The translations under genes were made by a program, and so were the position numbers. The notes under the pieces are model-generated. The model saw only the letters and a program-made list of their open reading frames with translations, searched no databases and had not been told where the DNA came from. A stretch of DNA of 28,319 nt. It comes from Bog-756 sp036513075. GTDB lineage: Bacteria; Actinomycetota; Acidimicrobiia; Acidimicrobiales; RAAP-2. This document shows positions 22,147 through 28,319 of this stretch, piece by piece. Location: the NCBI GenBank assembly GCA_036513075.1, contig DATBZS010000055.1, positions 1 to 28,319 on the forward strand, read 5' to 3'. Numbering within the stretch: position 1 is the first letter of the stretch; the number at the start of each line of letters is the position of its first letter.

Positions 22147-22986
22147 ATGGAGGTAGCAGTGGCAGCGCACCGGAACACCAAAGGCGACCACCCGCTCGAC
22201 TTCGGCGGCAAGGCGGTGCTGGTGACCGGCGGTGGACGGGGCATCGGCCGCGGCATCGCCGAGGCGTTCCTCGCTGCCGGTGCCGACGTGATGGTGTGCG
22301 GCCGGACCGAACCGGCAAACGACGCGCTGCCAGTGAAGCGGGATGCATCGGGCGCTGTGCGCCAGGCCGGCTTCGTGGTCGCCGACCTGCGCGACCCCGA
22401 TCAGGCGACGGTCGTTGTCGATGCCACGGTGGACCGGTTCGGTCGACTCGATGTGCTCGTCAACAACGCCGGTGGATCGCCCAGCGCCGACGCGGCCACC
22501 GCGTCGCCACGGTTCTCGGCCTCCATCGTCAACCTGAACCTCCTCGCTCCTCTCGTTTGTGCACAGGCCGCCAACGCGGTGATGCAGGCCCAGGAGGAGG
22601 GCGGTTCGATCGTGAACATCGCCTCGGTGAGTGGACTGCGCCCGTCGCCAGGCACGGCCGCTTACGGGGCGGCCAAGGCGGGTCTCCTCAGCCTGACCCA
22701 ATCGCTGGCCGTCGAATGGGCGCCCAAGGTCCGGGTCAATGCACTCAGCGCGGGGCTGGTGGCCACCGAAGCCGCCGACGACCACTACGGCGGAGCCGAG
22801 GGCATGGCCGCGGTGGCGGCCACCGTGCCTCTCGGCCGGTTCGGTACGCCGGGGGACATGGCCGGGATCTGCCTCTTCCTGGCGTCGCCCCTCGCCGCTT
22901 ACGTAACCGGTGCAAACTTGGTGGCCCACGGGGGCGGCGAGCGCCCGGCCTACCTGACGGCCGCTGAGGCGGTAAAAGGGAACTGA
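22147..22986 (+). CDS. Short-chain dehydrogenase/reductase, Rv3548c-like (HIP pathway cluster)
   Basis: A 279-residue SDR. The NAD(P) loop is VTGGGRGIGRGIAEAF, followed by VLVNNAGGSPSAD, the catalytic Ser in NIASVSG and YGAAK with the Tyr and Lys. The C-terminus VAHGGGERPAYL matches the mycobacterial SDR Rv3548c as I remember it, which also lies beside echA20. It would oxidise or reduce a hydroxyl or keto group on the bicyclic CoA intermediate; the role is inferred from the neighbourhood. The start is uncertain. ATG 22147 has a TACCAG hexamer 8 nt before it (leaderless type), while GTG 22159 has a perfect GGAGG with 5-nt spacing. The C-terminal part of the SDR remnant at 7786 is of the same superfamily. 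Confidence 0.9.
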   Translation: MEVAVAAHRNTKGDHPLDFGGKAVLVTGGGRGIGRGIAEAFLAAGADVMVCGRTEPANDALPVKRDASGAVRQAGFVVADLRDPDQATVVVDATVDRFGRLDVLVNNAGGSPSADAATASPRFSASIVNLNLLAPLVCAQAANAVMQAQEEGGSIVNIASVSGLRPSPGTAAYGAAKAGLLSLTQSLAVEWAPKVRVNALSAGLVATEAADDHYGGAEGMAAVAATVPLGRFGTPGDMAGICLFLASPLAAYVTGANLVAHGGGERPAYLTAAEAVKGN

Positions 22987-23126
22987 CGCCACCGGAGTTG
23001 CGGGGCGTCCGCAACCGGCCAGGTACGCCTGCGTGCTCAAGTTCAGACCGGTCCACGACGATGGTTACCGTGAGGACCGGTGAAGGTGGACCCGCCCCCA
23101 CCCGGGGGCGGCAGATCCGGTCAGGA

Positions 23127-24029
23127 ATGGCACGAAGCATGCTGACGTACCCGGAGCCGACGTTTACGCTGCAAGGGACTCCCTACCTGGAGTACCTGCC
23201 AGTCGTCGACGTCTCGACGGGCCGGCTCCTCGGCATGGAAGCCCTGGTCCGGTGGCGCCACCCGACACGGGGTCGCATCTCCCCCGACCTCCTGATTCCG
23301 GCTGCCGAGGCCAGTGGGGACATCGTGGCCCTGACCCGCTGGATCGTGGCAGCCGCATGTGAAGAGGCGTGCAGCTGGTCCCGCAGCATCCAGCTCGGGG
23401 TGAACTGCACCGTCGAGCAGCTCCAGCGCGGCGAGGTGTCGGTGGCGGTCGCCGAAGCGCTGCGCCAGACCGGCTTCCCGAGTGACCAGCTCAACATCGA
23501 GGTAACCGAGGACGCGGTGGTCGATGCGACAGCGTCCACCGACCTCCAGGCCATCAGTGACATGGGAGTGCAGCTGTCGGTGGACGACGTGGGCACCAAC
23601 TGGTCGTCGTTCGAACCGTTCAAGCGGCACGCCATCAGTACGGTCAAGATCGACGGGTCCTTCATCGCCGGGCTCGAGTCGAACCAGGGGATCAACCGCC
23701 TGGTTGTCGAGACGGTCGTCCATATGGCCCATTCGCTCGGGATGTCCGCCATCGTCGAACAGGTCGAGAACGCCGCCCAGGTCCGGATCGCCGCCAGCTT
23801 CGGCGCGGACGCCGCCCAGGGCTTCTTCTTTTCCCACCCGATCTCGCGGGTGGACGCCCGCACGTTCGCGGCCGGCCCCGACATCCCCGTCTTCTCCCGG
23901 TCCGAGGCGATGACCCTGTTGACGGCTGACGGGACCGTCCCGGTCGAGTCGCTACTGACCGATGTCGTACCCGAGCGTGACGCGTCGTCCGCCCCACCCG
24001 CTCCCCTCCGCGTTCCCGACGGCTCCTAG
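23127..24029 (+). CDS. Stand-alone EAL-domain protein (cyclic di-GMP phosphodiesterase, possibly degenerate)
   Basis: About 300 residues with a single EAL domain and a Pro-rich C-terminal tail of about 45 residues. EAL is at 38-40 (MEALVRWRHP). Also present are Asn93 (VNCTVEQL), Glu125 (NIEVTED), Asp153-Asp154, Lys174 (VKIDGSF), Glu211 (VEQVEN) and Gln231 (AAQGFFF). Thus the metal and substrate residues remain, but the loop normally DDFGTG reads DDVGTN and EGVET reads EQVEN, so catalysis may be weak or replaced by c-di-GMP binding. No GGDEF or sensor domain. The start is uncertain: ATG 23127, ATG 23139 and ATG 23061 are in frame, none with an ideal Shine-Dalgarno. Confidence 0.85.
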   Translation: MARSMLTYPEPTFTLQGTPYLEYLPVVDVSTGRLLGMEALVRWRHPTRGRISPDLLIPAAEASGDIVALTRWIVAAACEEACSWSRSIQLGVNCTVEQLQRGEVSVAVAEALRQTGFPSDQLNIEVTEDAVVDATASTDLQAISDMGVQLSVDDVGTNWSSFEPFKRHAISTVKIDGSFIAGLESNQGINRLVVETVVHMAHSLGMSAIVEQVENAAQVRIAASFGADAAQGFFFSHPISRVDARTFAAGPDIPVFSRSEAMTLLTADGTVPVESLLTDVVPERDASSAPPAPLRVPDGS

Positions 24030-24034
24030 GAGCC
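24021..24034. terminator. Palindrome over the stop codon of the EAL gene
   Basis: GGCTCCTAGGAGCC is a perfect 14-bp palindrome containing the TAG stop at 24027-24029. As RNA it folds to a 5-bp stem with a CTAG loop. No T-tract follows, so a terminator role is only possible; it could also be a chance palindrome. Confidence 0.3.
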
Positions 24035-24282
24035 GGTCACCCGCACGGTCCCGCCGACCGCTCCGCAGAGTTGAGGCGGCGCACCTTTGCCGGGCATCGA
24101 CATGACCCGCCACTGGGGCGTGACTCCAATCGACGTGCGCGGCGGCACGACCGGCTGTGGGAAACCTGACCGCTCCGGGCAGAGTCGTCGGCGACGTGCT
24201 GGCTAGGATGTTCCGTCCGTCCTCCGACCAGCTCCCCGTCCAGGCAGGAGTGGTGGGTGCCCCCTAATTGCCTGGTATACCC

Positions 24283-25515
24283 ATGCCCGTGAAACTCGCA
24301 GTCATCAAGGAGTCGCGCCCGGGGGAGGATCGCGTGGCGATCGTGCCCGAGGTGGCGGCAAAGCTGGCTAGAACCGGTATCGACGTTGTCGTGCAGTCGG
24401 GCGCGGCGGCGGGCGCCCGCTTCTCCGACGACGAATTCGTCCAGGCCGGAGCCACCGTGGTGCCCGACGTCGCTTCGGCGCTGCAGGGCGCGGACTTCGT
24501 CGCCCATGTGCAGCCGCTGACCGTCGACGAGGTGGCGCTGCTGCCGGACGGGGTCTCGGTCATGAGCTTCCTGCAGCCGCTGGCCTCGACGGATGTCGTC
24601 CAGGCCCTGGCGGCCAAAGGTGCCACCGTGTACAGCCTCGACCTCCTGCCCCGCATCAGCCGGGCTCAGTCGATGGACGCGCTCTCGTCGCAGGCGACGG
24701 TGGCGGGGTACCGGGCCGGCCTGTCCGGCGCCGAGCATCTGGCCAAGTTTTTCCCGATGTTCATGACCGCGGCCGGTACTGTTCCGCCGGCAAAGGTTCT
24801 GGTGATGGGTGCCGGGGTGGCCGGGCTCCAGGCCATCGCCACGGCCCGTCGCCTCGGTGCCGTGGTGCGGGCCTACGACGTCCGGGCCGCCGCCAAGGAA
24901 GAGGTGCAGAGTCTCGGCGCCAAGTTCGTGGAGCTCGACCTCGAAACCCAGGACGGCGCCGGCGGCTATGCCAAGGAGCAATCGGCGGAGTACCTGGCCA
25001 AGCAGCAGGAGCTGCTGGCCGCCGAGGTCGCAAGCTCCGATGTCGTCATCACCACCGCCCAGATCCCTGGACGTAAGGCGCCGGTGTTGGTAACCGCGGC
25101 GATGGTCCACGGCATGGCGGAAGGAGCGGTCATCATCGACATGGCGGCCGACTCCGGTGGCAACTGCGAGCTGTCGAAGCCCGGGGAGGACATCCGCGTC
25201 GGTGGGGTGACGGTCGTGGGGCTGACCAACCCACCGTCGTCCATGCCAACCCACGCCAGCTTCCTCTACTCCCGAAACATCGCGAACTTCCTGGACCTCG
25301 TCGTAACGGATGGAGAGCTCGCTCCCGACTTCGAGGACGAGATCGTGGTCGGCACCTGTGTGGTCCGGGCCGGACAGGTCGTCCACGCGCCGACAGCCGA
25401 GGCCCTCGGCCTCAGCGTCCCGGCCCCTCTCGCACCCGATCCGGCCTCCGCGGCCGACGCTGAAGCAACCGATGAGCCGGCCACCGGCGGCGACAACAAG
25501 CAAGGGGAGTCATGA
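24283..25515 (+). CDS. pntAA: NAD(P) transhydrogenase alpha subunit, part 1 (domain I)
   Basis: A 410-residue soluble NAD(H)-binding domain I of the proton-translocating transhydrogenase. The N-terminal alanine dehydrogenase/PNT domain starts MPVKLAVIKESRPGEDRVAIVP. The Rossmann loop GAGVAGLQAIATARRLGA (176-193) ends in Asp199, as expected for NAD(H), and RAQSMDALSSQATVAGYRA is the family segment at 127-145. An acidic linker ends the protein. The enzyme at the membrane couples hydride transfer from NADH to NADP+ to proton inflow. ATG 24283 is chosen over an in-frame TTG 15 nt earlier. It overlaps the next gene by ATGA. A TAGGAT -10-like hexamer lies at about 24205. Confidence 0.93.
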   Translation: MPVKLAVIKESRPGEDRVAIVPEVAAKLARTGIDVVVQSGAAAGARFSDDEFVQAGATVVPDVASALQGADFVAHVQPLTVDEVALLPDGVSVMSFLQPLASTDVVQALAAKGATVYSLDLLPRISRAQSMDALSSQATVAGYRAGLSGAEHLAKFFPMFMTAAGTVPPAKVLVMGAGVAGLQAIATARRLGAVVRAYDVRAAAKEEVQSLGAKFVELDLETQDGAGGYAKEQSAEYLAKQQELLAAEVASSDVVITTAQIPGRKAPVLVTAAMVHGMAEGAVIIDMAADSGGNCELSKPGEDIRVGGVTVVGLTNPPSSMPTHASFLYSRNIANFLDLVVTDGELAPDFEDEIVVGTCVVRAGQVVHAPTAEALGLSVPAPLAPDPASAADAEATDEPATGGDNKQGES

Positions 25516-25850
25516 ACACCACCGGGATCCTCGAGTTCCTGACGGTCTTCATCCTGGCGATCTTCGTCGGGAACGAGGTCGTCTCGCGGGTGCCGAGCAT
25601 CCTGCACACGCCCCTCATGTCCGGCAGCAATGCCATCCACGGCATCGTGCTGGTCGGCGCCATGATCATCATGGGGACTGCGTCGGGTGTCGCGCAGATG
25701 GTGCTCGGATTCTTCGCCGTCCTGCTCGCCACCCTCAATATCGTTGGCGGCTTCACCGTCACCGACCGCATGTTGGAGATGTTCAAGGCGAAGCCCGCCG
25801 ACAAGGCTGCCCCGCCCAAGGGCGATGACACCGAGGACGGTGCCAAGTGA
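25512..25850 (+). CDS. pntAB: NAD(P) transhydrogenase alpha subunit, part 2 (membrane)
   Basis: A 112-residue membrane protein with three hydrophobic helices (about 6-24, 38-56, 58-80) and a charged Lys/Asp tail. The segment FVGNEVVSRVPSILHTPLMSGSNAIHGIVLVGA is typical of the domain II part of PntA. It is the split form in which domain I and the first membrane helices are separate proteins. The ATG overlaps the previous stop (ATGA) and its own stop overlaps the GTG of pntB, so all three are translated together in fixed ratio. Confidence 0.93.
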   Translation: MNTTGILEFLTVFILAIFVGNEVVSRVPSILHTPLMSGSNAIHGIVLVGAMIIMGTASGVAQMVLGFFAVLLATLNIVGGFTVTDRMLEMFKAKPADKAAPPKGDDTEDGAK

Positions 25851-27259
25851 CCCTCACCATCTGGATCGACCTGATCTACCTCCTGGCGGCCGTCGCGTTC
25901 ATCGTCGCCCTCAAGGGCCTGAGCTCGCCCAAGCACGCCCGCAACGGGAATCTGCTGGCCGCCGCGGCCGCCACGGCGGCGGTCGTCGCCACGTTTTTCA
26001 ACCCCGAGGCCGAGTTCCGGCACCACACCACCAATCTGATCCTGACCCTCGTGGCCATGGTGGTCGGTGCGGCGGTGGCCGTGCCGGTGGCCCGGCTCGT
26101 GAAGATGACGGCCATGCCGCAGCTGGTGGCCATCTTCAACGGTGTCGGCGGAGGTGCCGCGGCCCTCATCTCGATCGTGGTGTTCCTCCAGCACTCGCAG
26201 TTGCCCACCAAGCCGGCCGTCTACACCATCGCCGAAGGTCTGCTCGGCCTCCTCATCGGCTGTGTGTCGTTCAGCGGCAGCGCCATCGCCTTCGCCAAAC
26301 TGCAGGAGCTGATGACCGGGCGGCCGATCACCTACCCGGCACAACAGGTCATCAATGGACTGGTGGGTGTGGCAATCGTCGGACTGGCCATCGCCACCCT
26401 GCTGACCGGCAGCGTCACGCTGATGGTCGTCACCGCCGTGCTGTCGCTGGTCCTCGGGATCATCTTCGTGCTGCCCATCGGCGGTGCCGACGTGCCGGTG
26501 CTGATCTCGCTCCTGAACTCGTTCACCGGCCTGGCCGTGGCTGCATCAGGCTTTACCCTCAACAACAACCTGCTGATCATCGCCGGCACCCTGGTCGGTG
26601 CCTCCGGCATCCTCCTCACCCGGATGATGTCGAAGGCCATGGGCCGGTCACTGGCCAACGTGCTGTTCAGCGCCTTCGGTTCGGTCGTGACGGCTGCTGC
26701 CGGCGCCGACGGGACCGGGGAGACCCGGCAGGTGAGGTCGGGCACGCCCGAGGACATCGGAGTGCTGCTGGCCTACGCCCGCAAGGTGGTCATCATCCCG
26801 GGGTACGGACTGGCCGTGGCCCAGGCCCAGCACACCCTGCGCGAGCTCGCCGACCTCCTTATGGGGAAAGGCGTCGAGGTCTTCTATGCCATCCACCCGG
26901 TGGCCGGTCGGATGCCCGGACACATGAATGTCCTCCTGGCCGAGGCCAACGTGCCGTACGACGAGCTGAAGGAGATGGACGAGGCCAACCCCGAGATGCC
27001 CACCGCCGATGTCGCACTGGTGGTCGGGGCCAACGACACCGTCAACCCGGCTGCCAAGAACACGCCGGGCAGCCCGATCTATGGCATGCCGATCATCAAC
27101 GCCGACGAGGCGGGTTCGGTCATCTTCCTCAAACGCTCGATGCGCCCCGGGTTCGCCGGCATTGACAACGACCTCCTCTTCGACGACAAGACGACCCTGC
27201 TGTTCGGTGACGCCAAGGACACGCTGACCAAGCTGGTGGCCGCCGTCAAGGAAGCCTGA
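25847..27259 (+). CDS. pntB: NAD(P) transhydrogenase beta subunit
   Basis: A 470-residue protein with a long hydrophobic domain II (residues 1-275, about nine helices) and a soluble NADP(H)-binding domain III. In domain III, GYGLAVAQAQHTLRELADLL starts at about 319, followed by HPVAGRMPGHMNVLLAEANVPYDEL, VVGANDTVNPAAK and KRSMRPGFAGIDNDLL (about 429). These are the family's NADP contacts. Start codon GTG 25847 overlaps the previous stop (GTGA). The complex would supply NADPH; a link to the F420/CoA catabolism nearby is possible but not shown. Confidence 0.95.
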   Translation: MTLTIWIDLIYLLAAVAFIVALKGLSSPKHARNGNLLAAAAATAAVVATFFNPEAEFRHHTTNLILTLVAMVVGAAVAVPVARLVKMTAMPQLVAIFNGVGGGAAALISIVVFLQHSQLPTKPAVYTIAEGLLGLLIGCVSFSGSAIAFAKLQELMTGRPITYPAQQVINGLVGVAIVGLAIATLLTGSVTLMVVTAVLSLVLGIIFVLPIGGADVPVLISLLNSFTGLAVAASGFTLNNNLLIIAGTLVGASGILLTRMMSKAMGRSLANVLFSAFGSVVTAAAGADGTGETRQVRSGTPEDIGVLLAYARKVVIIPGYGLAVAQAQHTLRELADLLMGKGVEVFYAIHPVAGRMPGHMNVLLAEANVPYDELKEMDEANPEMPTADVALVVGANDTVNPAAKNTPGSPIYGMPIINADEAGSVIFLKRSMRPGFAGIDNDLLFDDKTTLLFGDAKDTLTKLVAAVKEA

Positions 27260-27547
27260 CCGGCCGTAGCACTGGTCGTCCGGACGGCGGGACGATCGTG
27301 TCGTTGGCCCGTTTCGCAAGCCGGGGGAGGGGCAGTGGCCCGTCCGGCTCCCTGGCATTCGCCACGCTGGGTGGGTGCCCGGCCACGGATTTGCAGCCGA
27401 TCGGAGACCTTTCCGGTCCCGACATTGCAATCGGTGGTGCCATCCCCTACCGTCAGGCCGTCCGCAGAAGCGGGCGCACGTCCGGCGCCGGGGTGAGCAT
27501 GGCGACCACAACGTGCATCACATGAGGAATCCCTGGGGGTTAGGTCG
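27260..27547. other. Intergenic region of 288 bp
   Basis: No open frame with family features and no clear terminator or riboswitch was found. It holds the 3' flank of pntB and the leader of the TIG-domain gene, with a G-rich run just before ATG 27548. Confidence 0.5.
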
Positions 27548-28319
27548 ATGAAGCAGTCCACTACGCGCGTGTCCGGTAAGGGCAAGGTCGCACGGGTCCT
27601 TTTGGTCGCACTGTTGAGCCTGGTCGGGCTCAGCGTCATCGGTGTGGGCACCGCCTATGGCGCCGCCCCGGTGGTGAAGGCACTTACTCCCGCTACCGGT
27701 ACGGCGGACGGCGGCACGACCGTGGTCATCGGTGGCAGCGGGTTCGTCGGCGCCACGTCAGTGACCTTCGGTGGCGTGCCGGCAACGTCGTTCACCGTCA
27801 ACACGGGCCTCAAGATCACAGCCGTCGCCCCCCCCGCGGCGGCCAACTCCACCGCCGCCGTCGCGGTCGTCGTGACCGTCGCTGGCGTGCCGTCGACGCC
27901 GTTCACCCCCGGCGTGAACATCTACACCTACACCTGGCCGAGCCCCCCGACGGTCACCGGCGTCGGGCTCACCCCGGCCTCCGCGCCCGTCCAGGTGGGC
28001 TCGGTGGTGACGGTCACCGCGGCCGGCACCTACACGGTCGGCCAACTGGTGAACATCCTCGGCTTCACCAACGGGCTGCCGAACGCCATCTACTCGGTCA
28101 CGTCCGTCGGGTCGGGCACCTTTACCGTCACCAATCTGGGGAGGACCTTCGTCGCCGGAACCGGTGTCGTCTCGCCGACGCCGGCTGGCGCGATCGGACC
28201 TCCGGCCGGCGGTTCGTCGGTGGTCATCGTCGGTACCCATCTGAGTGGCGCCTCGTCCGTGCATTTCGGGGCGACCCCAGCTACGTCCTTGGTCGTCAAT
28301 TCGTCCACCCAGATCACCG
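27548..28319 (+). CDS. Secreted IPT/TIG-domain protein (partial, runs off the window)
   Basis: At least 257 residues, open at the right edge. Residues 1-38 form a signal peptide with a Lys/Arg-rich start, a long hydrophobic core (VLLVALLSLVGLSVIGVGTA) and cleavage near AYGA. An IPT/TIG immunoglobulin-like domain follows (PVVKALTPATGTADGGTTVV, GSGFVGATSVTFGGVPATSF). Then comes a different beta-rich segment (TVTGVGLTPASAPVQVGSVV) and the start of a second TIG domain (PPAGGSSVVIVGTHLSGASSVHFGATPATS). This is an extracellular, possibly adhesive or wall-bound protein of unknown partner. ATG 27548 is preceded by a weak G-rich site. Confidence 0.85.
   Translation, partial: MKQSTTRVSGKGKVARVLLVALLSLVGLSVIGVGTAYGAAPVVKALTPATGTADGGTTVVIGGSGFVGATSVTFGGVPATSFTVNTGLKITAVAPPAAANSTAAVAVVVTVAGVPSTPFTPGVNIYTYTWPSPPTVTGVGLTPASAPVQVGSVVTVTAAGTYTVGQLVNILGFTNGLPNAIYSVTSVGSGTFTVTNLGRTFVAGTGVVSPTPAGAIGPPAGGSSVVIVGTHLSGASSVHFGATPATSLVVNSSTQIT

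Noticed and set aside
24270..24282. GGTATACC palindrome before pntAA as an operator
   Set aside because: Only 8 bp, not repeated elsewhere in the window, and likely to occur by chance.
27260..27547. Riboswitch (c-di-GMP type) upstream of the TIG-domain gene
   Set aside because: A CGCAAGCC stretch was seen but the conserved core and paired regions could not be matched.

Overview
The window comes from a very GC-rich actinobacterium, most likely a relative of the Acidimicrobiia (inference). The grounds are codon and base use, a steroid-ring gene cluster in the order known from mycobacteria, a secreted protein of GYWLVASDGG-type repeats, Thr-rich and TIG-type surface proteins, and several genes that appear to be transcribed without a leader (TAnnnT ending 6-8 nt before the start codon). 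No rRNA, tRNA, CRISPR array, insertion sequence or integrase was seen.

Layout. 1-3040: start of a D-aminoacylase-type amidohydrolase (minus, cut by the window edge), then on the plus strand an MscS-like channel, a Thr-tailed membrane protein and an alpha/beta hydrolase. 3180-7705: a minus-strand catabolic operon (amidohydrolase, large and small acyl-CoA dehydrogenase subunits, F420-type LLM oxidoreductase). 7786-9989: an SDR remnant, a secreted repeat-CHAP protein and a GNAT acetyltransferase. 10015-13575: a second acyl-CoA dehydrogenase pair, divergent from a thiolase. 13666-17921: a PAS-GGDEF-EAL protein and an orphan ketosynthase. 17922-18372: a gene-free stretch with a large hairpin and a 10-bp repeat. 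18373-22986: echA20-ipdA-ipdB-ipdC on the minus strand, divergent from an SDR of the Rv3548c type. 23127-24029: a stand-alone EAL protein. 24283-27259: the three-gene proton-translocating transhydrogenase. 27548-end: start of a secreted TIG-domain protein.

How it fits together. EchA20, IpdA, IpdB, IpdC and the neighbouring SDR belong to the degradation of the last two steroid rings (HIP pathway). The two acyl-CoA dehydrogenase pairs and the thiolase are plausible beta-oxidation partners. The most interesting observation is a palindrome, CTGA-N7-TCAG (best form ATCTGA-N7-TCAGAT), present exactly in four intergenic regions: before the partial amidohydrolase, before the amidohydrolase-acyl-CoA dehydrogenase operon, between the second dehydrogenase pair and the thiolase, and between echA20 and the SDR. 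This looks like the operator of one regulon uniting all the catabolic transcripts. It differs from the mycobacterial KstR and KstR2 motifs as I know them, and no regulator gene is present in the window.
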